The position numbers and the translations under genes were made by a program. Source: Bacteroidales bacterium (GTDB lineage: Bacteria; Bacteroidota; Bacteroidia; Bacteroidales; Marinilabiliaceae). Taken from it: a DNA stretch of 64,000 nucleotides. The stretch is taken from assembly GCA_024401395.1 (NCBI GenBank), contig JAKSLD010000018.1:1-64000 (forward strand). The letters are read 5' to 3'. Below the pieces are notes generated by a model. The model did no database searches and was not told where the DNA came from. It saw only the letters and a list, made by a program, of their open reading frames with translations. Of the stretch, positions 25,614 through 34,479 are shown in pieces (within the stretch, counting starts at the first letter, position 1; each line of letters begins with the position of its first letter).

Positions 25614-26567
25614 GTGCGATTAGCGATAATAGATATAGGTACTAATACCATAAATTTGGCCATTGCGGCTATCAGTGACAAGGGCAATTCCTATCAGATG
25701 ATATACAGCGGCAAAGAGCCTGCAAGATTAGGTAAGGACGGCATAAATGACGGGCGTATGACGCCAGAGGCTATGCAGCGCGGTATAGATGCAATAGCAA
25801 AGCATACGAAGACCATCAAGTCGTTTGATGTCGACAAAGTAGTTGCTATAGGTACCAGTGTGATGCGTTGTGTAGACAATGCTGAAGAATTTGCGCAGAA
25901 GATCAAAGAGCAATTTGACATTGATATTGAAATAGTATCTGGAGACCAAGAGGCTCAGTTGATATATGACGGAGTCAAGCAAGTCATGCCTTTAGGTCAG
26001 GAGAGGAGTTTGATTCTTGATATCGGTGGAGGTTCCTGTGAGTTCATTATAGCCAATAAAGACGGTATGATATGGGAGCACAGTTTTGAGTTGGGAATGT
26101 CGCGACTGTTAGATAAGTTTCATCCGTCAGATCCTGTTACGACACAAGAGATAAAGCAAATAGAATCGTATTTGCGTCCTGAGTTGGCTCAACTTTATGA
26201 GGCGTTGCATAATTATCCTACTACGACGTTGATAGGTACGTCAGGTTCATTTGATACACTGGCAGCCCTAATAGCAGCAAAGAAGCACCCTTCGATGAAT
26301 GTAAAGTTGTCGACATCATACGAGATAGGTGTATCCAACTATATTGAGATGCACAATCATCTGTTGCAGACGACAGCCGAGCAGAGGCGAGCAATGCCAA
26401 AAATGGATAAGAGTCGCATTGATTTAGTAATAGTCGGTACTATTTTTATTAATTTCGTGATCAGAGAGATGCGATTAGAGAGGCTGTTCCAGTGTTCGTA
26501 TGCACTCAAGCAAGGAGCAGTATATCAGTTTATAGAGAAAGAGATAAAAGCTAAACTTCAACAATAA
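25614..26567 (+). CDS. Ppx/GppA family exopolyphosphatase/pppGpp phosphatase
   Basis: Protein of 317 residues starting at GTG 25614 (MRLAIIDIGTNTINLAIA), where the family phosphate-1 motif DIGTNT sits right at the N-terminus. Other motifs are GTSVMR, SGDQEAQLIYDGV and LDIGGGSCEFI (phosphate-2). It is the short single-unit form without the C-terminal HD domain. Such enzymes hydrolyse polyphosphate or pppGpp; the substrate cannot be told apart here. It lies 11 bp before the sigma-54 activator, so the two are probably co-transcribed. Confidence 0.9.
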   Translation: MRLAIIDIGTNTINLAIAAISDKGNSYQMIYSGKEPARLGKDGINDGRMTPEAMQRGIDAIAKHTKTIKSFDVDKVVAIGTSVMRCVDNAEEFAQKIKEQFDIDIEIVSGDQEAQLIYDGVKQVMPLGQERSLILDIGGGSCEFIIANKDGMIWEHSFELGMSRLLDKFHPSDPVTTQEIKQIESYLRPELAQLYEALHNYPTTTLIGTSGSFDTLAALIAAKKHPSMNVKLSTSYEIGVSNYIEMHNHLLQTTAEQRRAMPKMDKSRIDLVIVGTIFINFVIREMRLERLFQCSYALKQGAVYQFIEKEIKAKLQQ

Positions 26568-26578
26568 AATCAATAATT

Positions 26579-27748
26579 ATGTCAAGCATATTAGTCATAG
26601 ATGATCAGAGAAGTATTCGTTCGACGCTCAAGGACATTCTTGAGTTGGAGGGGCATGAAGTAGCGTTGGCAGAGAATGGTAAAGAAGGTGTAGAGATGCT
26701 GTCTAAGTCGAAGTATGACATATTGCTTACAGACATAAAGATGCCAGAGATGGATGGTATGGAGGTATTAGAGAAGGCTGTAGAGATAGCCCCGGGTATG
26801 CCTGTCATTATGATATCCGGTCACGGCAATATAGATACCGCTGTTGAGTCCATCAAAAAAGGTGCATACGATTTCATTGAAAAGCCTGTAGATCTTAACC
26901 GTCTTCTGATTACAGTTAAGAATGCTGTTGAGAAAAACGACCTAGTGGTTGAGACCAAAGTTTTGAAGAAGAAGGTTGCCAGGACGTACGATATGGTAGG
27001 TGGTTCAGAGCCTATGCAGAAGATGAGGGATATGATAGACAAAGTAGCCCCAACAGATGCCAGAGTATTGATTTTAGGTTCGAACGGTACAGGTAAGGAA
27101 CTTGTAGCAAGAGCTATGCACGAGGGTAGCAAGCGAGTAAGTGGTCCTTTTGTAGAAGTAAACTGTGCTGCTATACCGAGTGAATTGATAGAAAGTGAAC
27201 TTTTCGGGCATGAAAAAGGTGCGTTTACCTCGGCTATCAAGCAACGAATCGGAAAATTTGAGCAAGCAAATGGTGGTACATTGTTCCTGGACGAGATAGG
27301 CGATATGTCACTTTCTGCACAGGCAAAGGTTCTCAGGGCATTGCAAGAGAATACAATAACCAGAGTCGGTTCGGATAAAGATATAAAAGTTGATGTCAGA
27401 GTATTGGCTGCTACGAACAAGAATCTAGCAGATGAGATTACGAAGGGCACATTCCGTGAAGACCTTTACCATCGTCTTTCAGTTATTATAGTAAATGTCC
27501 CATCGTTGAACGAAAGAAAAGATGATATACCGGCATTAGCTGAATATTTTCTAGATATGGCATCGCAAGAGATGAATGTGGCAAAGAAAAATGTAGACGA
27601 CGGTGCTATTAAGGCGTTGCAATCGATAAACTGGACAGGAAACATCAGAGAGTTCAGAAATGTGATGGAGAGATTGACGATTCTTTGTTCGGGAGATACC
27701 ATTACGGCTTCTGATGTAGAATCATACGCCCGTCCATTAAGTCAGTAA
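26579..27748 (+). CDS. NtrC-type sigma-54 response regulator lacking a DNA-binding domain
   Basis: Protein of 389 residues. The receiver domain has phospho-acceptor Asp52 in LLTDIKMPEMDG. The AAA+ sigma-54 interaction domain follows with a Walker A variant LGSNGTGKELVARAMH, GAFTSA at about 214 (the GAFTGA loop that touches sigma-54, here with Ser for Gly) and Walker B GGTLFLDEIGDM. The arginine-finger region (REDLYHRL) and NWTGNIREFRNVMERL are present. The protein then ends after SYARPLSQ; the Fis-type helix-turn-helix of NtrC, about 60 more residues, is missing. No sensor kinase adjoins. rpoN itself is encoded near 63.7-64.0 kb. It may act from solution, as described for a few HTH-less activators. 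Confidence 0.92.
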   Translation: MSSILVIDDQRSIRSTLKDILELEGHEVALAENGKEGVEMLSKSKYDILLTDIKMPEMDGMEVLEKAVEIAPGMPVIMISGHGNIDTAVESIKKGAYDFIEKPVDLNRLLITVKNAVEKNDLVVETKVLKKKVARTYDMVGGSEPMQKMRDMIDKVAPTDARVLILGSNGTGKELVARAMHEGSKRVSGPFVEVNCAAIPSELIESELFGHEKGAFTSAIKQRIGKFEQANGGTLFLDEIGDMSLSAQAKVLRALQENTITRVGSDKDIKVDVRVLAATNKNLADEITKGTFREDLYHRLSVIIVNVPSLNERKDDIPALAEYFLDMASQEMNVAKKNVDDGAIKALQSINWTGNIREFRNVMERLTILCSGDTITASDVESYARPLSQ

Positions 27749-27775
27749 AAACAAGCAGACAAAAATAGTACGACT

Positions 27776-28849
27776 ATGAAAAGACTCATACAAATGTTAG
27801 TTATGGCGTCACTGTCGATTTTGGCGGTGGCACAAGATGTTGTCCCTACTACACCCCTAATAAAAATCAGAGATATGCAAGTCCTATCTCAGTTTGATGA
27901 GGTGTTGAAAGATGGGGTAACAGAATTGAATATAGATGCAAAATTCTGCAAGGTTGATGTGGTGGCATGTCCTGATACGCTTGATAATACCAGGGTGGTT
28001 GCCAAACTAGAAGCAATGGACGCAGAAGATGGGTACGTAATAGATGCAGATCGCAAGGAGAGCTCCTTAGGGTTGAAAATCATTACACCGGAGCAATCGA
28101 AGGTAGCCTTCGCAGGAGAATTTCTGATTTATCTTCATAAGAAAACATCATTAAAAGTGAATGCGACGTCCGGAGCGGTCATCATTAATGGCGTTGATGA
28201 GGGTAAAATCAGCATAAAATCAGAAGGGAAGGTTAATATAGACAAGTCAAAGGGAACATTCGATGTCAAGACCATAGGTGGTGCAGTGACAATATATAAA
28301 GTATCTGGTTCACTTAATGTCAAGACTACCAGCACAATTAAAGTTGACCAGTCGGAAGGTGATTTCGACCTTGATTCAGGTGATGCAGCTCTGTCGGTCA
28401 ATGACTTTAAGGGCACATTAAAAACAACTACATTCGGAGGAAAGCAAGCTATAGAACATATGGATGGTGATTTAGACTTGAATAGCAAGGGCGGCTTAAT
28501 CCGTATGACATATATTGTAGCTAATCTGATAAAGGTTAAGACCCAAAGAGGAGATGTTTCATTTGGCAACAGTATCAAAGGTGCTATGGACATCTCGACA
28601 CTTTCAGGTACTATCAGCAATGCACAGCCAATCGTACTGACAGGATCGTCGAAATTTGATTCGGAGACGGGACGTATCAAACTGAAATTTGCCAATAAGA
28701 AAGAAGAATTGGCATTTGACGTGACTGCAGATGAAAAAGATGCTGCAATATCAGTCAAGGGAACAAAGAAGAAAAAGAAATTACAGATGGGAAATGGCAA
28801 TATTATTGTAACTTCGCACTCTGTAAGGGGAGAGCAAATCTTCTCGTAA
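27776..28849 (+). CDS. Exported GIN/DUF4097-like repetitive beta protein
   Basis: Protein of 357 residues with a signal peptide (MKRLIQMLVMASLSILAVAQ). Most of the chain is a run of short beta repeats of the form 'GxxxIKSEGKVNIDKSKGTFDVKTIGG', which suits the right-handed beta-helix of the GIN/DUF4097 (auto-transporter adhesin head-like) family found in Bacteroidota envelopes. No catalytic motif is seen. It ends with a Lys-rich strand and a short tail. It follows the sigma-54 activator by 27 bp and precedes the DUF4254 gene by 29 bp. Function is unknown; periplasmic or surface location is likely. Confidence 0.7.
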   Translation: MKRLIQMLVMASLSILAVAQDVVPTTPLIKIRDMQVLSQFDEVLKDGVTELNIDAKFCKVDVVACPDTLDNTRVVAKLEAMDAEDGYVIDADRKESSLGLKIITPEQSKVAFAGEFLIYLHKKTSLKVNATSGAVIINGVDEGKISIKSEGKVNIDKSKGTFDVKTIGGAVTIYKVSGSLNVKTTSTIKVDQSEGDFDLDSGDAALSVNDFKGTLKTTTFGGKQAIEHMDGDLDLNSKGGLIRMTYIVANLIKVKTQRGDVSFGNSIKGAMDISTLSGTISNAQPIVLTGSSKFDSETGRIKLKFANKKEELAFDVTADEKDAAISVKGTKKKKKLQMGNGNIIVTSHSVRGEQIFS

Positions 28850-28878
28850 CGACTATACACCCCAAATATTATCGTGTT

Positions 28879-29481
28879 ATGAAATTCACAGAACTTTGCT
28901 GGAAAGTTTTTAATGAGTCAATAGCAGATTATCACGTTCACGATAACGTTGATCATCCTATTGCTAATCCATATGACAAGAAAGATTTAGAGCATCTTTT
29001 GTACCATAAAAACTGGATTGATACAGTACAATGGCATTTTGAGGATATTATCCGTGATCCAAATATTGATCCAAAAGAGGCTTTGGTGTTGAAGCGTCGT
29101 ATAGACAAGTCTAACCAAGACCGTACAGATATGGTAGAGTATATAGACTCGTATTTCTTGCAGAAGTATGCCTCAGTAAGTGTGTCTAAAGATGCAAAAA
29201 TCAATACAGAGAGTCCTGCATGGGCTATTGACCGTCTCAGTATTCTTGCCTTGAAAGTCTATCATATGAAGCAAGAGACCGAGAGAAAGGATGTTGATCA
29301 GGCACATATCGAGCGCTGCCAGGCTAAGTTGAATGTACTTTTGGAACAGCATAAGGATCTATCTACAGCTATTGAGGAATTGATAGAAGATATTGAGGCT
29401 GGCCGTAAGTATATGAAGGTTTACAAGCAGATGAAGATGTACAACGATGAGACTCTAAATCCAGTGCTCTATAAAAAATAA
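28879..29481 (+). CDS. DUF4254 family protein
   Basis: Protein of 200 residues, all-alpha and soluble, with the family string LEHLLYHKNWIDTVQWHFEDIIRDP and PKEALVLKRRIDKSNQDRTDMVEYID. The family is widespread in Bacteroidota and is commonly found next to GT9 glycosyltransferase genes. Here a GT9 gene lies about 900 bp downstream, with an OmpA-type lipoprotein gene between. Function is unknown; an envelope-glycan link is a context inference only. Confidence 0.8.
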   Translation: MKFTELCWKVFNESIADYHVHDNVDHPIANPYDKKDLEHLLYHKNWIDTVQWHFEDIIRDPNIDPKEALVLKRRIDKSNQDRTDMVEYIDSYFLQKYASVSVSKDAKINTESPAWAIDRLSILALKVYHMKQETERKDVDQAHIERCQAKLNVLLEQHKDLSTAIEELIEDIEAGRKYMKVYKQMKMYNDETLNPVLYKK

Positions 29482-29574
29482 AGCTTCTATATGTAACATA
29501 TTTTGTCTATTTCTCGTTAAAGGATAAAAAATGACAAGAAATAAACATTACTAACGTATACAAAAGACAAAAAG

Positions 29575-30285
29575 ATGAAACTTACAAAGCTTTTTTTCGT
29601 TATCGCTATGGGCGCATCGCTCGTATTTAGCGGTTGTTCTTCAATGAGCTCAACAACAAAGGGTGCTCTTATTGGTACAGGTGCAGGTGCTGCAGTAGGT
29701 GCTGGTGCAGGTGTTGGTGTTGCTGCTATCGCAGGTAAGAACAAGAAGAAGGGTGCTATTATCGGTGCTGCTGCTGGTGCTGCAGTAGGTGGTACAGCTG
29801 GTGCTCTCATCGGTCGTAAGATGGATAAGAAGAAGAAGGAGCTCGAGGCTCTCAAGAATGCACAGGTTGAGACAGTAGAGGATACAAACGGTCTTGAGGC
29901 TATCAAGGTAACATTCGGTGAGAATGGTATCAAGTTCTCTACAAACAGCTCTGCTCTTAATGCTGACGCTAAGGCAGCTCTTAAGGAGTTCGCTGCAACA
30001 ATGTCTGATATGGCTTCTACAAACATCCAGGTATTTGGTCATACAGATAACGTAGGTTCAGAGGCTGTTAACCAGAAGTACTCTAACCAGCGTGCTCAGT
30101 CAGTAGCTGATTACCTTCAGCAGTGCGGTATTGCTGCTTCACGTATCCAGAGCCAGGGTCTCGGTTACTCAGATCCTATCGCTGACAACTCAACAGAGGC
30201 TGGTCGTGCACAGAACCGTCGTGTAGAGATTTACATCTCAGCTGGTCAGGAGATGATTGATGCTGCTGAGAACGGTACTCTCTAA
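29575..30285 (+). CDS. OmpA-family lipoprotein with glycine-zipper
   Basis: Protein of 236 residues. A lipoprotein signal ends in LVFSGCSS with the lipid-modified Cys at about 22. Residues about 32-82 form two glycine-zipper helices (GALIGTGAGAAVGAGAG and GAIIGAAAGAAVGGTAGALIG). Residues about 105-225 form the OmpA C-terminal domain with FGHTDNVGSEAVNQKYSNQR, which binds diaminopimelate in peptidoglycan. It resembles YiaD. It tethers the outer membrane to the wall. Codon bias and a perfect terminator indicate a strongly expressed single-gene unit. Confidence 0.93.
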   Translation: MKLTKLFFVIAMGASLVFSGCSSMSSTTKGALIGTGAGAAVGAGAGVGVAAIAGKNKKKGAIIGAAAGAAVGGTAGALIGRKMDKKKKELEALKNAQVETVEDTNGLEAIKVTFGENGIKFSTNSSALNADAKAALKEFAATMSDMASTNIQVFGHTDNVGSEAVNQKYSNQRAQSVADYLQQCGIAASRIQSQGLGYSDPIADNSTEAGRAQNRRVEIYISAGQEMIDAAENGTL

Positions 30286-30320
30286 TCAGTAAGGGTTTAG
30301 ACTTACATTAAAAAATTATA

Positions 30321-30356
30321 ACTCTGCTATCGCATAATGCGGTGGCAGAGTTTTTT
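30321..30356 (+). terminator. Terminator after the OmpA-type gene
   Basis: A 14-bp stem (30321-30334 with 30338-30351, two G-U pairs), a 3-nt loop and six T. A TATTTTTG string (30359-30366) overlaps its end and could serve as a -7 element for the GT9 gene, though no -33 box is seen. Confidence 0.9.
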
Positions 30357-30390
30357 ATTATTTTTGCGCCCGAATATTAAACGAACATAG

Positions 30391-31422
30391 ATGCAAAGTA
30401 ATAATACTCTTTTGATCCGCTTGTCGGCTATGGGTGATGTGGCAATGACAGCTCATATCATTACTGATTTGTGTAGACAGTATCCCGACCGTCATTTTGT
30501 ATTGCTGACTACACCTATGTTCGGTGCTTTCTATCCAAAGCTTGATAACCTGGAGATTCTTGATATTAATGTCAAGAAACAATATAGCAAGCCTTCGGAT
30601 CTTTGGAAGCTGGCTCGTATATTGAACAACAAATACCATTTCAATGCTGTAGTTGATCTTCACGATGTATTGCGCACCAAATTGTTGCGTAAATTCCTTC
30701 GTATGTTTTCTTGTTTTAAGTCGAAGGTGGTATGTATAGATAAGGGGCGTGCAGAAAAACGTGAACTTGTATCCCCTAAATGTGAGAAGAAACAGTTGAT
30801 ACCGATGACAGACAGGTATAAGCAGACATTGGCAAAAGCTGGACTGCCTATTGAGGAGACTCATACAAAGCAGCCAATCATGCCGATTCCTAATGCAGAC
30901 GGTATTCCACAAAATAAAAACGGAGAGTATTGGATTGGTATTGCTCCTTTTGCTCAGCATCAGGGGAAGATCTATCCATTGTCCAAGATGCAAGAGGTCG
31001 TAAGAATACTGTCTTCTAAGCCTAATGTCAGACTTTTTATTTTTGGCGGCGGTCCGAAGGAGAAGGGTGTCGCTGAAGATTGGTCAAAGAATAATGATAA
31101 TATTCATAATGCAATTGGTATCATGAAGTTGGATATGGAGCTTGCATTGATATCCAATCTTGATGTTATGGTTTCTATGGATTCATCGGCAATGCATATG
31201 GCATCTCTTTTCGGCGTGCGAACAGTGAGCGTATGGGGTGCGACACATCCATTCGCAGGTTTTTTAGGCTACGGTCAGAAAATGGCAGATGTGGTTCAAA
31301 GAGAAGACTTGGATTGTAGACCTTGTTCTATATTCGGCAATAAACCCTGTAAGCGAGCTGATTATGCCTGTATGGAGATAAAGCCTGAAATTATTGCAGA
31401 CAGGGTCACTAGCCAACTTTGA
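30391..31422 (+). CDS. Glycosyltransferase family 9 (heptosyltransferase-like)
   Basis: Protein of 343 residues with the ADP-heptose:LPS heptosyltransferase layout: an N-terminal LLIRLSAMGDVAMTAHII Rossmann start, IAPFAQHQGKIYPL in the C-domain nucleotide-sugar site, FIFGGGPKEKGVAEDW, and DSSAMHMASLFGVRTVSVWGATHPFAG. The C-terminal Cys-rich segment (DCRPCSIFGNKPCKRADYACM) is typical of Bacteroidota members. It should add a sugar to lipid A core or another surface glycan on the inner face of the cytoplasmic membrane. Its last 14 bp overlap the 3' end of recJ on the other strand. Confidence 0.9.
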   Translation: MQSNNTLLIRLSAMGDVAMTAHIITDLCRQYPDRHFVLLTTPMFGAFYPKLDNLEILDINVKKQYSKPSDLWKLARILNNKYHFNAVVDLHDVLRTKLLRKFLRMFSCFKSKVVCIDKGRAEKRELVSPKCEKKQLIPMTDRYKQTLAKAGLPIEETHTKQPIMPIPNADGIPQNKNGEYWIGIAPFAQHQGKIYPLSKMQEVVRILSSKPNVRLFIFGGGPKEKGVAEDWSKNNDNIHNAIGIMKLDMELALISNLDVMVSMDSSAMHMASLFGVRTVSVWGATHPFAGFLGYGQKMADVVQREDLDCRPCSIFGNKPCKRADYACMEIKPEIIADRVTSQL

Positions 31423-33142
31423 TGTCCTTGACCATAAGCTGCAGTGATGTCTTCCCGGCCCAGAAGTTCTCATCTATGTTGTAGCATAGGTGGAATGGTC
31501 TGCGTATGATGCTGTCAAACATATCACCTTTGCCAAACGCTACACCAAGCATGGTGTTGTTTGATTTTGTGTCAATAACTTCTAGTCGTAAATGTGACAT
31601 ATCTTTGCCGATACGACGTGAGCCACCACGGTCATAGACATTCGTTGTCTGGAATGTCGGCATAGGATTTCCTGGCCCGAATGGTTCGAAACATTTGAGT
31701 TTCGCATAGAACTCAGGTGTTATATCTCGCAAATCCAAAGCGCAGTCAATCTCAACTTGAGGCTCCTTTTGTTCTGGAGTAATAGATTTAGCAACTATTT
31801 CCTCAAATCTGCGCTTGAATTCTTCAACATTCTTTTCCTCAAGGGTAAGGCCAGCTGCATACATGTGTCCGCCGAAATTCTTTAGCAGATCGGAACAAGC
31901 ATCAATAGCCCCATACAGGTCAAACCCCTCTACAGAGCGTGCGCTGCCGGAAACCAATCCTTGAGATTGTGTCAATACGATAGTAGGACGATAGTATTCT
32001 TCGGTAAGGCGAGATGCAACTATACCGACAATACCCTTCATCCACTCTTTGTTATATAATACTGTAGTGTTCTTATTCTTGTATTCAGGGTCGTTCTGAA
32101 TCATTCGCTTGGCCTCTTCTGTCGTTTGACGGTCGAGTTCCATACGATCCTTGTTGGATTTGTCAATATCCTCGCTTACAGAGAGCACCTCTCCTTCGCT
32201 TGTTCCCACAAGAAGTCTCACAGCCTCTTTGCCCGATGACATACGACCAGCGGCATTGATGCGAGGACCTATCTTGAATACGATATCGCTGATAGTGATG
32301 GAGCTATGTTCTGTAGTACGTTTCTTCTCTAAATCAGCAACTTTTATAATCGAACGAAGGCCTACTGAAGGATCCTGATTTATTTTCTTAAGTCCGTGAA
32401 ATGCAAGAATGCGATTTTCTCCAGTCATTGGGACAATGTCGGATGCGATGCTGACTGCCAGGATGTCGAGATAGCTATATAATTCGTCCGCAGGACGTCC
32501 TTGGTGGATGTTGAGTGCCTGCATGAGTTTGAATCCTACGCCACAGCCCGACAGGTTCTTGTCAGGGTACTCGCAATCATAACGCTTACTGTCAATTACA
32601 GCTACTGCCTCAGGTAAAGCGTCTCCTGGGGTGTGGTGGTCGCAAATGATGAAATCCACTCCTTTGCTCTTGGCATACTGCATACGCTCTACAGCCTTGA
32701 TGCCGCAATCCAACGCTATTACAAGAGAGAACCCTTCTTCAGCAGCATAGTTTACACCTTTCTCGGATATTCCATATCCTTCGGTGTATCTTTCTGGAAC
32801 ATAATAGCCAAGACGCTCTTGTGGAATATATTTTTGAAGATGAGAATATACAATGGCTACAGCCGTTGTGCCATCTACATCATAATCGCCATATACCAAT
32901 ACTTTTTCACTATTGGCGATAGCTTTTTCAATGCGCACAACAGCCTTCTCCATATCCTTCATGAGGAATGGATCATGCAAATCATTCAAGTCAGGGTTGA
33001 AAAAACTCTCTGCTTTCTCTTTGGTGTCAATACCTCTTTGTATGAGAAGCATTGACAATTTTTCGTGTATTCCTAACTGTTTAGCAAACTCAACTACTTG
33101 TGTATTATCTGGTTGCTCTTTAAGCTTCCATTTTTTATCCAT
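31409..33142 (-). CDS. recJ: Single-stranded-DNA-specific exonuclease RecJ
   Basis: Protein of 577 residues. The DHH phosphoesterase domain shows VYGDYDVDGTTAVAI, LDCGIK, and ICDHHTPGDALPEAVAVID with the DHH metal motif. The DHHA1 part has GPRINAAGRM and GSARSVEGFDLYGAI ... FGGHMYAAGLTL. A C-terminal OB domain follows. It degrades single-stranded DNA 5' to 3' in recombination and repair. It is monocistronic and convergent with the GT9 gene. Confidence 0.96.
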   Translation of the reverse strand: MDKKWKLKEQPDNTQVVEFAKQLGIHEKLSMLLIQRGIDTKEKAESFFNPDLNDLHDPFLMKDMEKAVVRIEKAIANSEKVLVYGDYDVDGTTAVAIVYSHLQKYIPQERLGYYVPERYTEGYGISEKGVNYAAEEGFSLVIALDCGIKAVERMQYAKSKGVDFIICDHHTPGDALPEAVAVIDSKRYDCEYPDKNLSGCGVGFKLMQALNIHQGRPADELYSYLDILAVSIASDIVPMTGENRILAFHGLKKINQDPSVGLRSIIKVADLEKKRTTEHSSITISDIVFKIGPRINAAGRMSSGKEAVRLLVGTSEGEVLSVSEDIDKSNKDRMELDRQTTEEAKRMIQNDPEYKNKNTTVLYNKEWMKGIVGIVASRLTEEYYRPTIVLTQSQGLVSGSARSVEGFDLYGAIDACSDLLKNFGGHMYAAGLTLEEKNVEEFKRRFEEIVAKSITPEQKEPQVEIDCALDLRDITPEFYAKLKCFEPFGPGNPMPTFQTTNVYDRGGSRRIGKDMSHLRLEVIDTKSNNTMLGVAFGKGDMFDSIIRRPFHLCYNIDENFWAGKTSLQLMVKDIKVG

Positions 33143-33193
33143 AATATATTCTCTCTTCTGAATGCAATATTAGCTATTTTCCGCATTTTTTCA

Positions 33194-33201
33194 TAGCTTT
33201 G
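33194..33201 (+). promoter_or_regulatory. Possible -7 element of hpt
   Basis: TAGCTTTG matches TAnnTTTG; the start codon is 50 nt downstream. A clear -33 TTTG is not present. It lies in the divergent gap between recJ and hpt. Confidence 0.45.
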
Positions 33202-33251
33202 CAACCAACTTTATTTAGCATCGTACAATTTAGCTGTAAAGAAGCAAAAAT

Positions 33252-33791
33252 ATGGCTCGAGTTAAAGTATTAGATAAGGAATTTGAGACATCAATCCCAG
33301 AATCTACTATCCTCAAGAATATTGAGGCTGTAGCAGATAAAATGAACAAAGAGTTGGCCGACAAGAATCCTCTTATGGTATGTGTCTTGAACGGTGCCTT
33401 TATGTTCGCAGCAGATTTGATGAAGAATCTCAGTTTCCCTTGCCAGATTTCTTTCGTTAAGGTAGCCTCATATAGTGGAACAACTTCGACAGGAACAATC
33501 AAGCACCTTATCGGTTTGAATGAGGAAATTGCAGGTAGGACTGTAGTCCTTATCGAGGATATCGTAGATACAGGCGTTACCATCAAGGGACTAAAGGAAC
33601 AGGTCCTTGGTATGGGGGCAAAGGAGGTCAAGATTGCTACATTGCTTTTCAAACCAGAGTCTTGTATCAAGGAAATCAATCCAGAATACGTGGGTATGTC
33701 TATCCCTAACGATTTTATCATCGGTTATGGCTTGGATTATGATGGTTATGGCCGTAATCTTCGTGATATTTATTCGATAGTAAAGAAGTAA
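33252..33791 (+). CDS. hpt: Hypoxanthine phosphoribosyltransferase
   Basis: Protein of 179 residues with the type I PRTase fold. The PRPP motif VVLIEDIVDTGVTIKGL carries the acidic pair. It salvages hypoxanthine (and guanine) to the nucleotide with PRPP. adk follows 31 bp later, so two purine nucleotide enzymes are co-transcribed. Confidence 0.94.
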   Translation: MARVKVLDKEFETSIPESTILKNIEAVADKMNKELADKNPLMVCVLNGAFMFAADLMKNLSFPCQISFVKVASYSGTTSTGTIKHLIGLNEEIAGRTVVLIEDIVDTGVTIKGLKEQVLGMGAKEVKIATLLFKPESCIKEINPEYVGMSIPNDFIIGYGLDYDGYGRNLRDIYSIVKK

Positions 33792-33822
33792 TAAAAACAA
33801 CAAATAAAACAACAGTAGAACA

Positions 33823-34395
33823 ATGCTTAATATTGTTATCTTCGGCCCTCCGGGTTCAGGCAAGGGCACACAGAGCGAGAATTTGATTAAGACCTACAAT
33901 CTCGAGCACATTTCAACAGGTGACCTTCTCCGTAAGGAGATAAGCACTAATACTCAACTTGGTGCACTCGCAAAGGGTCATATGGACAAGGGCGAGCTCG
34001 TTCCTGATGATGTTATCATCGGTATGATTGACTCATTCCTCGACAAGATGACTAACGCTAAGGGTGTTATCTTCGATGGTTTCCCTCGTACAGTAGCACA
34101 GGCTGAGGCTCTTCAGGAACTCTTGAAGACTTACAAGACTGATGTTAATGTTACTCTTAACCTCAACGTACCAGACGAGGAGCTTATCACACGTCTCATC
34201 GAGCGTGGTAAGACATCTGGTCGTTCGGATGACAACCTTGAGACAATCAAGAATCGTCTTGAGACTTACAACAAGCAGACTAAGCCAGTTCTCGACTTCT
34301 ACAAGAAGCAGGGCGTAGCAGTTGACATCAAGGGTGTCGGCTCTATCGATGATATCTTCGCTGATATCAAGAAGGCTGTTGACGCTGTAAAGTAA
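33823..34395 (+). CDS. adk: Adenylate kinase
   Basis: Protein of 190 residues, the short form without a zinc-binding LID. P-loop GPPGSGKGTQS at residues 7-17, then STGDLLRKEI, FDGFPRTVAQAEAL and LITRLIERGKTSGRSDD. It interconverts ATP plus AMP with two ADP. It is followed by a hairpin terminator before fabG. Confidence 0.96.
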   Translation: MLNIVIFGPPGSGKGTQSENLIKTYNLEHISTGDLLRKEISTNTQLGALAKGHMDKGELVPDDVIIGMIDSFLDKMTNAKGVIFDGFPRTVAQAEALQELLKTYKTDVNVTLNLNVPDEELITRLIERGKTSGRSDDNLETIKNRLETYNKQTKPVLDFYKKQGVAVDIKGVGSIDDIFADIKKAVDAVK

Positions 34396-34424
34396 TATAA
34401 CATTACACAATACAAATCAGTTGT

Positions 34425-34466
34425 CAGTTGCTGGCAAACAATTACCGGCGATTGGCAACTGTTTTT
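34425..34466 (+). terminator. Terminator after adk
   Basis: Arms CAGTTGCT (34425-34432) and GGCAACTG (34454-34461) pair with a long partly folded loop, followed by TTTTT. Confidence 0.65.
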
Positions 34467-34479
34467 AATTTGATAAGAA

